Below are positions 27,597-36,406 of a DNA stretch of 64,000 nt, piece by piece. The stretch lies in contig NC_015948.1 in the NCBI RefSeq assembly GCF_000223905.1, positions 2,914,001-2,978,000 on the forward strand. Reading direction: 5' to 3'. Both the position numbers and the translations under genes were made by a program. Under the pieces are notes generated by a model. That model did no database searches, was not told the DNA's origin, and worked only from the letters and a program-made list of their open reading frames with translations. This stretch comes from Haloarcula hispanica ATCC 33960. Its GTDB lineage: Archaea; Halobacteriota; Halobacteria; Halobacteriales; Haloarculaceae. How positions within the stretch are numbered: the first letter of the stretch is position 1; every line of letters begins with the position of its first letter.

Positions 27597-27761
27597 ATGC
27601 CCCTATCCGAAACCCCGGACCCGGTACGGTTCGTCTGTCCGTTCTGTGAGCGGACGTTCGGCCGGCCCCAGTCAGTGTGTGATAGCTGCGATAGCACAGT
27701 CGTCGTCTCCGTGGAAAGTCAATCAGTGTACAACAGCATCCTTCCGATGTGTGGACATTAG
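27597..27761 (+). CDS. 54-residue zinc-ribbon protein
   Basis: ATG at 27597 opens 54 codons containing FVCPFCERTFGRPQSVCDSC, that is two CxxC knuckles, and a C-terminal MCGH. Such small CxxC proteins are abundant in haloarchaea and usually bind zinc. Its role is unknown. It stands alone, 79 bases before the RNase H-like gene. Confidence 0.7.
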   Translation: MPLSETPDPVRFVCPFCERTFGRPQSVCDSCDSTVVVSVESQSVYNSILPMCGH

Positions 27762-27840
27762 GCGGGGTGGGACATGACGCTCCGGTGGCCTGTCACGCGC
27801 ACCGACGGGCTTACATACAGCCCAACCTGTACCCGAGAGC

Positions 27841-28578
27841 GTGCGCGTCGAGAACAGTTTCATCGGAACCGACGGCGTCGGGGAGAAGACCGAGCGGTCC
27901 ATCTGGGAGCAGGGCGTCACCCACTGGGACGAGTTCGAACCGTCCGTCGTCGGCGGCCAGCGCGGCGACCGAATCCAACAGTTCATTGACGAGGGGCGGG
28001 ACCGCGTGGCCGAAACCGACGTGTCCTACTTCGACCACGCGTTTCCCAGCAGCGAGCGCTGGCGACTGTACGAGACCTTCCGCGAGCGGGCCTGTTTCTT
28101 CGACATCGAGACGACCGGACTCGATCAGGACCGCAATCAGGTGACGACGGTGAGCCTCCATCAGGACGGGGAGACGCAGACGCTCATCGCCGGTGACGAC
28201 CTGACCGCCGAGAACCTCCGGGCCGCCTTCGACGGCGCGGACCTGCTGGTGACGTTCAACGGCAAGCGATTCGACGTGCCCTTCCTCGAAGCGAACTTCG
28301 ATGTCAATCTCGACCGCCCACATCTGGACCTGATGTACACCTGCAAGAAAATCGGGCTCTCCGGCGGCCTCAAGCAGGTCGAGCAGGACATCGGCATCGA
28401 ACGGGACCGACCGGACATCTCTGGCCGGGACGCGGTGCGGCTCTGGCGGGAACACGAACAGGGCCGAGACGGTGCACTCGAAACGCTGGTGTCGTACAAC
28501 CGGGAGGATACAGTGAACCTCAAGACGCTGGCCGAGACAGCCACCGAGCGGCTTGACGAGCAGGTTTTCGTTGGTTGA
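27841..28578 (+). CDS. DEDD-type 3'-5' exonuclease / RNase H-like protein
   Basis: 245 residues. Exonuclease motifs are FFDIETTGLD (Exo I, D and E), TFNGKRFDVPFL (Exo II, D) and YNREDTVNL (Exo III, D), as in the YprB/RNase_H_2 family. It probably trims or cuts nucleic acid using two metal ions. The N-terminal 70 residues lack known motifs. Start GTG at 27841; no close upstream alternative. Confidence 0.88.
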   Translation: MRVENSFIGTDGVGEKTERSIWEQGVTHWDEFEPSVVGGQRGDRIQQFIDEGRDRVAETDVSYFDHAFPSSERWRLYETFRERACFFDIETTGLDQDRNQVTTVSLHQDGETQTLIAGDDLTAENLRAAFDGADLLVTFNGKRFDVPFLEANFDVNLDRPHLDLMYTCKKIGLSGGLKQVEQDIGIERDRPDISGRDAVRLWREHEQGRDGALETLVSYNREDTVNLKTLAETATERLDEQVFVG

Positions 28579-28678
28579 CAAACCGGTCGTGAACCGTCAC
28601 CATACCCCCATTGTTTCGAGTGGAGTGTGGAAGTGTGACGGAATATCAAATGATCCTGGTGAACCCAGGCGTATCGAG

Positions 28679-28990
28679 TTATCGACTCCAGAAGGGCGTA
28701 TGCCCGTGTCCGAGAACGATAGAAGCGACGTGCCAGGCAACAAGTTCGAGGAACAGCGCCGTATCCTGTCCGGTGCCGACGCCGTAGAGCGACGGGAGAT
28801 ACAACAGCGGCAGTAGTACGGCTCCCCAGAACGCGAACGGTCGGACACCGACGAGCGTCACGGTCCAGACTCCGTGGACCGCAAACACGAGCGTGTCGAG
28901 GTATCGGCCGGCGTCCGTCGGTCGTAATCTATCGGTGTCGCTCCGTTGGGGCAGCGGGGGGCTATCGCTGCTCGATGACCCCACTGTCAC
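28679..28990 (-). CDS. 103-residue membrane protein, unknown
   Basis: A polar N-terminus (about 30 residues, Asp-rich) is followed by three likely membrane segments (LDTLVFAVHGVWTVTLVGV; FAFWGAVLLPLLYLPSLYGV; LFLELVAWHVASIVLG). Charge distribution suggests a genuine protein and not a frame artefact. The start is GTG. No family recognised. Confidence 0.6.
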   Translation of the reverse strand: MTVGSSSSDSPPLPQRSDTDRLRPTDAGRYLDTLVFAVHGVWTVTLVGVRPFAFWGAVLLPLLYLPSLYGVGTGQDTALFLELVAWHVASIVLGHGHTPFWSR

Positions 28991-29133
28991 TCACCCTGTC
29001 TGGCCTTGGTATCATTGGTCGAAACAACAGTATACCGCACCTAATCGGTGGTTGTTACACATATAGGCGGCCGCTTCGGCGTGTCTATGTATATTCACGT
29101 CCACGGTTTCTGTCATGTCTGTTCCAGCAGGAA

Positions 29134-29301
29134 TCACACCGGATTCACCGCGCCCTCACAATCCGGACACGTCGCGAGCATCCGCGGCCAGTCGCCGGCC
29201 GTGTCGTACGCGATGACGAGATTCGCTGCGGGAATCCTCACGTCACAGACCGGACACCTCCCCAGCGGTGGGTCGGCCGTTTCTATGTCACTGTCCCACA
29301 T
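29134..29301 (-). CDS. 55-residue small zinc-finger protein
   Basis: The minus-strand frame encodes MWDSDIETADPP, then RCPVCDVRIPAANLVIAYD, ATCPDCEGAVNPV. Two CxxC pairs about 27 residues apart are typical of haloarchaeal double-knuckle zinc proteins. A TATA-like ACAATATGTAC at about 29322-29332 lies 25 bases before the start, supporting expression as a leaderless mRNA. Function unknown. Confidence 0.75.
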   Translation of the reverse strand: MWDSDIETADPPLGRCPVCDVRIPAANLVIAYDTAGDWPRMLATCPDCEGAVNPV

Positions 29302-29421
29302 ACACTGCGCTACGCACTCAGTACATATTGTTACCAGGCACCTACGAAGTGTGGGGCCAGTTGTATCAGCAGCGTCCTATCAGAACGGGCGTGGCGAAGC
29401 TGTCTCGGAACGACGTGCTGC

Positions 29422-30054
29422 TCAGTAGTTGGCGGCCTCGGGCATCTGTGACGAGTCCGTCGGCCGCAGCAGGTGGACGCGCCCGGCAAGGAACCCCAAC
29501 AACAGGCCGGTGAAGTGTGCGATAAGCGCGACGCCGGGGTTCGCGGTCGCGAGGGTGATCGCGGCGGCAACAATGCCGGCCAGCGCCAACTGGACGCGCG
29601 GCGCGAGTTCGAAGCCCCCGATGACAGTGTCGGTCAGGCGGTTGGCAGCGAGCAGGTAGCCGAAGAGGGCAAACACCGCGCCGCTGGCCCCGAGCACGGA
29701 GACGTGGCTGACCATCCCGGGGACCAGCGGGCCGACGAGACTGGTAATCGAAACCTGTGAGACGCCGGCGAGTGCACCGGTCGAAACGAAGAAAGCGTGG
29801 AACCGGAGCGGCGACGTCCGGCGTTCGAGGACGACGCCGGCGAGAGCCAATCCGACGGCGTTTGCGAGGAGATGTGACAGGCCAGCATGTGCGTACACGC
29901 TTGTAACGAGCGTCCAGGGACGACTGAACAACGGGGGCGAGAGGGCGAACAGGCTCCGCGGGGCGGTCACCACGCCGACGGCCTGCTGTGCGAGGAACAC
30001 AGCACCGATGACCGCCAGCGTGACCACGGTTGGGCTTTGTCGCAACGGCTTCAT
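29422..30054 (-). CDS. rhomboid family intramembrane serine protease
   Basis: 210 residues with about six membrane segments. HAGLSHLLANAVGL is the conserved H-x3-H-x3-N region, GASGAVFALFGYL contains the catalytic serine (G-x-S-G), and the catalytic histidine is in LIAHFTGLLLGFLAG. It cleaves within membrane helices of substrate proteins. I start at the ATG at 30054 (MKPLRQSP); further in-frame ATGs at 30117 and 30126 would add a short non-hydrophobic tail. Confidence 0.9.
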   Translation of the reverse strand: MKPLRQSPTVVTLAVIGAVFLAQQAVGVVTAPRSLFALSPPLFSRPWTLVTSVYAHAGLSHLLANAVGLALAGVVLERRTSPLRFHAFFVSTGALAGVSQVSITSLVGPLVPGMVSHVSVLGASGAVFALFGYLLAANRLTDTVIGGFELAPRVQLALAGIVAAAITLATANPGVALIAHFTGLLLGFLAGRVHLLRPTDSSQMPEAANY

Positions 30055-30135
30055 TGTGCCGATATTGTCGCTCTCAACACAAGAAACGCTCGGACAGCCC
30101 TCTGTTTCAGAACGCATAGGTGGCATCGTCGCGTT

Positions 30136-30435
30136 ATGTCGCGTATGTCCGAACTGACCGACGCCCTCACCGCGGCGTTCGCAGACGAGACCGATGACGA
30201 AATCGCACAGACGGCCGCCGAGAACATCGCCGACTTCGCCGAGGAGTACGACGAGGAGCTGACGAGCGACCGCGTCACCGACCTGCTCGCGGACGCGCCT
30301 TACGACGGGTTCGACCGCCAGTTCAACTGGGTCATCGGCGAACTCGCCGCTGAAAATGAGGACTGCACCGACTCCCGGCCGTTCCGTATCGACGGGTTCG
30401 GCGAACTCGCCGCTGACCCCGATATCGGGACCTGA
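30136..30435 (+). CDS. 99-residue acidic conserved hypothetical protein
   Basis: A helix-rich, strongly acidic protein (SELTDALTAAFADETDDE; ENIADFAEEYDEELTSD; FDRQFNWVIGELAAE). The second ATG at 30145 is a possible start. It is followed after six bases by the DUF123 gene, so the two form a unit. No motif reveals a function. Confidence 0.75.
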   Translation: MSRMSELTDALTAAFADETDDEIAQTAAENIADFAEEYDEELTSDRVTDLLADAPYDGFDRQFNWVIGELAAENEDCTDSRPFRIDGFGELAADPDIGT

Positions 30436-30441
30436 GGGGAC

Positions 30442-30891
30442 ATGCCTGGCGGAACCTACACGCTGGTTCTCGAACGGGACACCAGCAGGCCAATCGAGGT
30501 CGGCGCGCTGGGCGAAATCGAGTTCCCGGCGGGCTGGTACGCCTACACCGGGAGTGCGCTGGGCAGCGGCGGCTTCGGGCGCATCGACCGCCACCGCGCC
30601 GTCGCCGCCGGCGACAACGACACCCGGCACTGGCACATCGACTATCTGCTCGGCGACGCGGCAACGACTGTCGACCGGGTCATCACGACCGAGGCCGACA
30701 TCGAGTGCGCCGTCGCAAGGCGGGTCGACGGGCCGACGGCGGACGGATTCGACCGCATTGACGCCTTCGGCTGTTCTGACTGTGACTGTCGCTCGCATCT
30801 GATACACCACGAGCAGCAGGAACGTCTAGTCGGTTCGGTTACCGACGCCCACGAGGCCGCCCAGGCGGAAACGACGGCCGCGACCGAGTAG
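30442..30891 (+). CDS. DUF123 (GIY-YIG-like) protein
   Basis: 149 residues. TYTLVLERDTSRPIEVGALG, EFPAGWYAYTGSALGSGGF and RHRAV with WHIDYLL are the DUF123 hallmarks; in other archaea this domain is sometimes fused to endonuclease III. C-terminal GCSDCDCRSHLIHH could bind metal. A nuclease role is likely but unproven. Its stop abuts the convergent leuS stop (30891/30892). Confidence 0.88.
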   Translation: MPGGTYTLVLERDTSRPIEVGALGEIEFPAGWYAYTGSALGSGGFGRIDRHRAVAAGDNDTRHWHIDYLLGDAATTVDRVITTEADIECAVARRVDGPTADGFDRIDAFGCSDCDCRSHLIHHEQQERLVGSVTDAHEAAQAETTAATE

Positions 30892-33570
30892 TCAGGAGAT
30901 GTGGATCGCGGGCTTGTTCGGTCGCGCCTTGGCCGCGAGGTCGTCGTCGGGTGCGGCCCGCCGGACGACGACGTCACAGCCGAACTCGTCTTCGAACAGC
31001 CACGCGGCCTGCTGGAGCGTGTTGAGTTCGCGTTCGCCGTCGATAATCGGTTCCAGTCCCGCGCCGCGGTCGGCCAGCCGGTCGGCGAAGTCAGCGGCTG
31101 TGTCGCCGTGCTGTTTGATGTCGTCGTCGGCCATGATCTCGCCAACGATGGCGTCGCCGGGGTCGGACTCGCGGGCGATCTCGTAGGCCCGGTATTTCCA
31201 GTCGGCGGCGACGACGAGTTCGATCTCGTTCGGCGCCTCGATGTCGACGACCTCCGTGATTTCGCGCACGTCGTCGAGGGTCTGCCGGACGACCTGGCGC
31301 TCGATGCGGTAGTCGTCCACGTCCCGGAGCGGTTCCGGCCACCGGCTCTCGGCGACGAGGCCGTCCTCGTCGAGCAGCTGCCACATCTCCTCGGCGAGGA
31401 AGGGGGCGATAGGCGCGACGAGGCCGGCGAGCACCCGCAGGCCGCGACCGTAGGCGAACTGGTAGGGCCGGTCGTAGCCCGCGTAGCGCCCCAGCAGCCG
31501 GGCGAACCGCTGTAGCTCGCCGATGACGCGGTGGAACCGGAAGCGGTCGTACTCTTCGGTGACGGCCGCGATAGTCCGGTCGATTTCCCGCTCCAGGTAC
31601 GCGTCGTGGTCGGTGCTTTCGGTCCGTGTCTCGGTTCTGTCAGTGTACTCCGTGACAAGTCGGTACAGCGTCTGCTGGAAGTCGTAGGCCGTCGAGACGT
31701 CCTTGACGGTCCACTCGAAGTCCTGGGAGGGGTGGGCCGCCGAGAGGACGAACAGCCGCGTCGTCTCGGCCCCGTACTCGTGGGGCGCGATGTCGTTGCC
31801 CTTCGACTTGGACATCTTCTCGCCGCTGTGGAGCACCGTTCCCTGATTGATGAGCCGCTCGACGGGCTCTTCACGGTCCAGCAGGCCGATATCCGACAGG
31901 GCACGAGTGAAAAAGCGTATATAGAGGAGGTGGAGCACCGCGTGTTCCTCGCCGCCGACGTACACGTCGATCGGGAGCCACTCGTCGGCGGTTTCCTGGT
32001 CGAAGGGGGCATCTTCGAAATGCGGCGACAAGTATCGCAGGAAGTACCACGAGGAGTCGACGAACGTGTCCATCGTGTCCGTCTCTCGCACCGCGTCGGC
32101 CCCGCAGTCGGGACACGTCGTCTGCTTCCACTCCTCAGCCGCATCGAGGGGATTGCCGGTCGTCTGGACGTAGTCGGGCAGTTCCACCGGCAGGTCGTCT
32201 TCCGGAACCGGGACGTGGCCGCAGTCGTCGCAGTGAACGATGGGAATCGGCGTCCCCCAGTAGCGCTGCCGGGAGATGAGCCAGTCCCGCAGGCGGTAGG
32301 TCACCGCGGACTCGGCGGCCCCGTGCTCGCGCAGGCGCTCGCGGGCGGCGGAGCTGGCGAGCCCGTCGTACTCGCCGCTGTCCGTGAGCATCCCGTCGCC
32401 GGTGTAGGGCGCGTGCGGCAGGTCCGTCCCGCTGCCGTCGACCGGTTCGACAGCCTGCTCGACGGGCAGGTCGTGTTCGTCGGCGAAGGCGTGGTCCTGT
32501 TCGTTGTGGGCCGGCACGCCCATGACCGCGCCTGTTCCCACGTCATCCAGCACGTACGCCGCGACGTACACCGGCAGTTCCTCGCCGGTGTAGGGGTGGG
32601 TCGCGGTGAGGTCCGTCTCGACGCCGCTCATCCCGGCGTCATCCGTGCTCGCCACTGATTCCACGTAGTCGGCGACGGCCTCGTCCGCCTCGGCCAGCGC
32701 TCGCGCGAGGTCGTGACCGGGCGAGAGCGCCAGATACGTCGCGCCGTACACCGTGTCGAGCCGCGTCGTAAACGCCTCGACAGTGTCGTGGTCGTCGTGG
32801 TCGATGGAGAACGCGACGCGTGCGCCCTCCTGACGGCCAATCCAGTTGCGCTGGCTGTCCCGCACGCCATCGGGCCATCCCTCCAGGTCGTCCAGTCCGT
32901 GATACAGCTCCTCGGCGTAGTCGGTGATGGCGAAGAACCACTGGTCGAGGTCGCGCTGCTCGACACCGGTCCCGCAGCGCCAGCAGACACCGCCGCCGTG
33001 GGTGTGGCTGTGGCCGGTGCCGGCGGTCGTCTCGCCTTCGTCTGCTTCCGGCGGCGTCTCGACCTGTGCGTCGGCAAGCACTGTCTCGCAGTCCGGACAC
33101 CAGTTCACCGTCGCCGCGCCGTAGTCGACCAGCCCCGCGTCGTAGAACTGGGTGAACAGCCACTGGTTCCACTGGTAGTATTCGGGGTCGCAGGTGGTGA
33201 TCTCCCGGGACCAGTCGTAGCCAAAGCCCATCTCCCGGAGGTCGGCTTTCATCTGGTCGATACACGTCCGAGTCCAGGACTCGGGGTCCGTGTCCCGCTC
33301 GTAGGCCGCGTTCTCCGCCGGCAGGCCGAACGCGTCCCACCCCATCGGGTGAAGCACGTCGTCGCCGGCCATCCGCCGGTACCGAGCATACGCGTCCGTG
33401 ATGGCGTAGTTCCGGATGTGCCCCATATGCAACGAGCCAGAGGTATAGGGGAACATTCCCAACACGTACGTCGGGTTCTCGGCGTCAGTGGGGCATTCAA
33501 ACACTCCGTCTCGCTCCCAGGCCTGCTGCCAGTATTCTTGAACCCGGGCGTGGTCATATCGGCGCGACAT
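30892..33570 (-). CDS. leuS: leucyl-tRNA synthetase, bacterial type
   Basis: 892 residues. FPYTSGSLHMGHIRNYAITD carries the HIGH motif and MGWDAFGLPAENAA follows, the form found in bacterial LeuRS; KMSKSKGND is the second ATP loop. A zinc knuckle (WCPDCETVLAD ... VCWRCGTGVE) is interrupted by an insert with HSHTHGGG. The editing domain lies between, and a C-terminal domain ends IHIS. The bacterial form suggests old lateral transfer into the haloarchaeal line. GC content is like that of its neighbours. Confidence 0.96.
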   Translation of the reverse strand: MSRRYDHARVQEYWQQAWERDGVFECPTDAENPTYVLGMFPYTSGSLHMGHIRNYAITDAYARYRRMAGDDVLHPMGWDAFGLPAENAAYERDTDPESWTRTCIDQMKADLREMGFGYDWSREITTCDPEYYQWNQWLFTQFYDAGLVDYGAATVNWCPDCETVLADAQVETPPEADEGETTAGTGHSHTHGGGVCWRCGTGVEQRDLDQWFFAITDYAEELYHGLDDLEGWPDGVRDSQRNWIGRQEGARVAFSIDHDDHDTVEAFTTRLDTVYGATYLALSPGHDLARALAEADEAVADYVESVASTDDAGMSGVETDLTATHPYTGEELPVYVAAYVLDDVGTGAVMGVPAHNEQDHAFADEHDLPVEQAVEPVDGSGTDLPHAPYTGDGMLTDSGEYDGLASSAARERLREHGAAESAVTYRLRDWLISRQRYWGTPIPIVHCDDCGHVPVPEDDLPVELPDYVQTTGNPLDAAEEWKQTTCPDCGADAVRETDTMDTFVDSSWYFLRYLSPHFEDAPFDQETADEWLPIDVYVGGEEHAVLHLLYIRFFTRALSDIGLLDREEPVERLINQGTVLHSGEKMSKSKGNDIAPHEYGAETTRLFVLSAAHPSQDFEWTVKDVSTAYDFQQTLYRLVTEYTDRTETRTESTDHDAYLEREIDRTIAAVTEEYDRFRFHRVIGELQRFARLLGRYAGYDRPYQFAYGRGLRVLAGLVAPIAPFLAEEMWQLLDEDGLVAESRWPEPLRDVDDYRIERQVVRQTLDDVREITEVVDIEAPNEIELVVAADWKYRAYEIARESDPGDAIVGEIMADDDIKQHGDTAADFADRLADRGAGLEPIIDGERELNTLQQAAWLFEDEFGCDVVVRRAAPDDDLAAKARPNKPAIHIS

Positions 33571-33639
33571 TTGCTACCTCGTCCTGTGCCTGCCGCGCAC
33601 ATGAGTGTTCGGCTAGGATTGGACTATTCTCTTCCAGTG

Positions 33640-34020
33640 GCTACCAGAAAGTCCCGAGGCGCTGGGCTCCTGCGGCTCGCTGCGCTCTCTGCTCACGGCG
33701 CGGAACGCCGTTCGCACGTTCCGAGGGACCGCAGGTCCCTCGCTCCTCACTTCGTTGCGGTGCTTGTGTCGTGGTCCGAGAGAGCAGAGCTCTCTCATCA
33801 TCCCGAAAATCGAAGATTTTCGGACGATCTCGAACGCCCAGCGCCTCGCCCCTTTCATCCCCACCCATAGCCGGTTGGCCAATCCACGCTGGGCGGGACT
33901 GAAAGGGGCCGCACCATCGGCGAACCCCGGCGCAGCAAGCACTGGCGCGAACGCAGTGAGTGAAGGGCGCAGCAAGCCGCGGGAGTCGATAGTGCGGGGG
34001 CTTTCTGGCTGTTCGCATTT
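33640..34020. repeat. array of short perfect palindromes, intergenic repeat element
   Basis: Four hairpins follow one another: 33695-33711 (6 bp), 33722-33742 (9 bp, CGAGGGACC-GCA-GGTCCCTCG), 33778-33796 (8 bp, GAGAGAGC-AGA-GCTCTCTC) and 33803-33823 (9 bp, CCGAAAATC-GAA-GATTTTCGG). The last three have three-base loops. The flanks hold paired GCGCTGGGC/GCCCAGCGC and CCCTTTCA/TGAAAGGG blocks (33840-33910). No start or protein-like frame spans it. It looks like a non-coding mobile repeat or a decayed element; no transposase is present. Confidence 0.7.
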
Positions 34021-34068
34021 GATCAACTGCTGCGGGCAGAAACAAGTCCAGAGAAGGTTGTGTCTAGC

Positions 34069-35133
34069 TCATTCCTCGCCGGACTCGTAGTGCTCGCCAG
34101 CGGCTTCTGGCAGGCGGGTTTTGCCCACTAGGGCGAGGACGACGATGACGGCGACGAACGGAATGGCCTGGACCAGTGAATCGGGGACGGCGATGACATC
34201 GGCTGTCTGGAGGCGCAACTGGACGGCGTCGAGGCCGGCAAACAGCGTCGTCGACAGCAGCGCGCCGACCGGGTTGTAGTTGCCGAACAGATAGGCGACG
34301 ATGGCGATGAACCCCTTGCCGTTGACCATCGTCGGGCCGTTGCCGGTGAACTGGCCGATGTTGATGGCCAGCGCGGCCCCACCCATCCCCGAGAGGACGC
34401 CGGAGAGGAGGACGGCTGCGTAGCGGACGCGGGACACGTCGACGCCAGCGGTGTCCAGCGCCTTCGGGTTCTCGCCGGCGGCCCGGACCCAGCGGCCGAA
34501 GGTGGTGCGGTTCAGCACGTACCACGACGCCGCCACGGCGAGGAACATGATGTACACCGCGGGCGAGGCGTCGAACAGCGCGCCGAAGAACGGGATGTCG
34601 GCCAGCGCCGGGACTGTTATCGTATCGAAGGTGCCGACGTTGCTGGTGTTCGGCCCGCCGTAGAACACCTGCGAGGCGAACGGCGCGAGGCCGAGCGCGA
34701 TGAGCCAGACGGCCAGGCCGGCGATGATCTGGTCGGCGCGGAACTCGATACAGACGACGGCGAACACGGCAGCGAGCAGCGTCGACGCGACGATGCCGAT
34801 GAGGAACCCGAGCCACAGCGAGCCGGTGGCGTCGGCCCCGAAGATAGCTGCGAAGGCCGAGATGATGAGCAGGCCTTCGAGCCCGATGTTGATGATGCCG
34901 CTCTTCTCGGCGAAGATGCCGCCAAGCGCGGCCAGCACGATCGGGACCGAGAGCCGTAGCGTCGAGGACAGCGTCGATTTCGAGGCCAGTACCCAGAATA
35001 TCTGACCGGGAGTCGACGCCGGCGCAAGGAGGCCGAATCCGGCGAGGATGGCCAGTAGGAGGAACGCCGCGGCGGCGATGAACAGCCGGCCTGACATCGA
35101 CGAGAGTCGCTCCATGGCGCTGTCGTTAGTCAT
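34069..35133 (-). CDS. ABC transporter permease, BMP/nucleoside type (subunit 2)
   Basis: 354 residues, about nine membrane segments. IFAEKSGIINIGLEGLLI and RAAGENPKALDTAGVDVSRVR (the EAA-like coupling loop) match the YufQ/NupQ type of branched-chain/nucleoside permeases. Its ATG overlaps the stop of the other permease by eight bases (35126-35133). It forms the channel with that subunit for the lipoprotein at 38134-39252. Confidence 0.92.
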   Translation of the reverse strand: MTNDSAMERLSSMSGRLFIAAAAFLLLAILAGFGLLAPASTPGQIFWVLASKSTLSSTLRLSVPIVLAALGGIFAEKSGIINIGLEGLLIISAFAAIFGADATGSLWLGFLIGIVASTLLAAVFAVVCIEFRADQIIAGLAVWLIALGLAPFASQVFYGGPNTSNVGTFDTITVPALADIPFFGALFDASPAVYIMFLAVAASWYVLNRTTFGRWVRAAGENPKALDTAGVDVSRVRYAAVLLSGVLSGMGGAALAINIGQFTGNGPTMVNGKGFIAIVAYLFGNYNPVGALLSTTLFAGLDAVQLRLQTADVIAVPDSLVQAIPFVAVIVVLALVGKTRLPEAAGEHYESGEE

Positions 35134-36406
35134 CGGCACCACCTCCCGCGGTCGCGGTGGCCTGTCTGTCGCGCTGTCCCCTTGCGAGCCGCCGACCGAT
35201 GATACGGAAGAACTCCGGCATCGCGACGAACAGGATGATGAGCCCGCGCAGGACACCGACCAGCTGTGGCGGCACGTTAGTCGCGAACGCCACCACGTTC
35301 GAACCGGACTTGAGGACGCCGAACAGGAGCGCGGCGAAGACGGCCCCGATGGGGTTGTTGCCGGCGAGGATGGAGACGGTGATCCCGTCGAAGCCGTAGC
35401 TCGGGATGCCAGTCTGGAACTTCCCGAGCGTCATCATCACGAACACGGCCCCGCCGATACCACCGAGTGCACCGGACAGCGTCAGCGACGTCAGGATGGT
35501 CCGGGCGGAGTCGACACCGCCGTACTCCGCGGCCGCGGGCTGGATGCCGGCGGTCCGCAGGTCGTAGCCGAAGGCCGTGTGTTCGAGCAGGTAGTAGACG
35601 CCGCCGACGAACAGGAGCGCAATCAGGAGCGCGAGCAAGGAGAAGTCCGTCCGCGGGTCGAACAGGATCGAGGGGAACTGTCCCTCGACGGGCAGTGTTC
35701 GGGTCTGTGTCGCCTGGCTCGTCGGGTCGGCGAAGTGGTTCCGGACGAGATACAGCGAGACCCGGACAGCGACGAAGTTGAGCATGATAGTGGTAATTAC
35801 CTCGTTCGCGTCGGCGTAAGCTTTCAACGCGCCGGGTATCGCACCGTAGAGGCCGCCACCGATTGCGCCGGCGAGCAGCCCGAGCGGGATGAACAGAACG
35901 AGGGCGATTGTTCCGGAGACCAGCGAGCCGGCCCACAACACCGTCAGTGCGGCCGCCAGCGCGCCGATGATGAGCTGGCCCTGCGTCCCGATGTTGAAGA
36001 TGCCCGCACGGAAGGCTAAGGCGACCGAGAGTCCGGTGAACACCAGAATCGTCGTCTCCCGAAGCGTCGCCGCGAACTGCGCGTTCAGCGGCGACCAGCC
36101 GCCCGTGAAGGGGTCACCCAATGCGCCGAGGAACAGGCGGTTGAACACGTAGAACGGGTCGTAGCACAGCGTCGTGGAACCAAAGGAAAGTACCGGCGAC
36201 CGACACGTCGCCATCAGTCCCGCAGCGGTGACGATGACCGTCCCGACGACGAGAGAGAGCAACAGCGCCGAGACGGCGATGAGAATCCGCTCGCCGACGG
36301 AGGTCTGGCCCAGCCTGATGAGTCGCTGCCGGTACTGTGACCACCGGTCGTCCGAGGCCGGTGCCGGCGGGTCGTCGCCGTTCCGCGACGGGCCGTCGTC
36401 GCTCAT
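35126..36406 (-). CDS. ABC transporter permease, BMP/nucleoside type (subunit 1)
   Basis: 426 residues, with an acidic N-terminal tail of about 40 residues, then about nine membrane segments. ALAFRAGIFNIGTQGQLIIG and DANEVITTIMLNFVAVR are the YufP/NupP-type signatures. A loop near GYDLRTAGIQPAAAEYGGVD should contact the ATPase. It overlaps the ATPase gene stop by four bases. Confidence 0.92.
   Translation of the reverse strand: MSDDGPSRNGDDPPAPASDDRWSQYRQRLIRLGQTSVGERILIAVSALLLSLVVGTVIVTAAGLMATCRSPVLSFGSTTLCYDPFYVFNRLFLGALGDPFTGGWSPLNAQFAATLRETTILVFTGLSVALAFRAGIFNIGTQGQLIIGALAAALTVLWAGSLVSGTIALVLFIPLGLLAGAIGGGLYGAIPGALKAYADANEVITTIMLNFVAVRVSLYLVRNHFADPTSQATQTRTLPVEGQFPSILFDPRTDFSLLALLIALLFVGGVYYLLEHTAFGYDLRTAGIQPAAAEYGGVDSARTILTSLTLSGALGGIGGAVFVMMTLGKFQTGIPSYGFDGITVSILAGNNPIGAVFAALLFGVLKSGSNVVAFATNVPPQLVGVLRGLIILFVAMPEFFRIIGRRLARGQRDRQATATAGGGADD

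Noticed and set aside
33640..34020. CRISPR array
   Set aside because: The palindromes differ from one another in sequence and there are no equal-length spacers between identical repeats.
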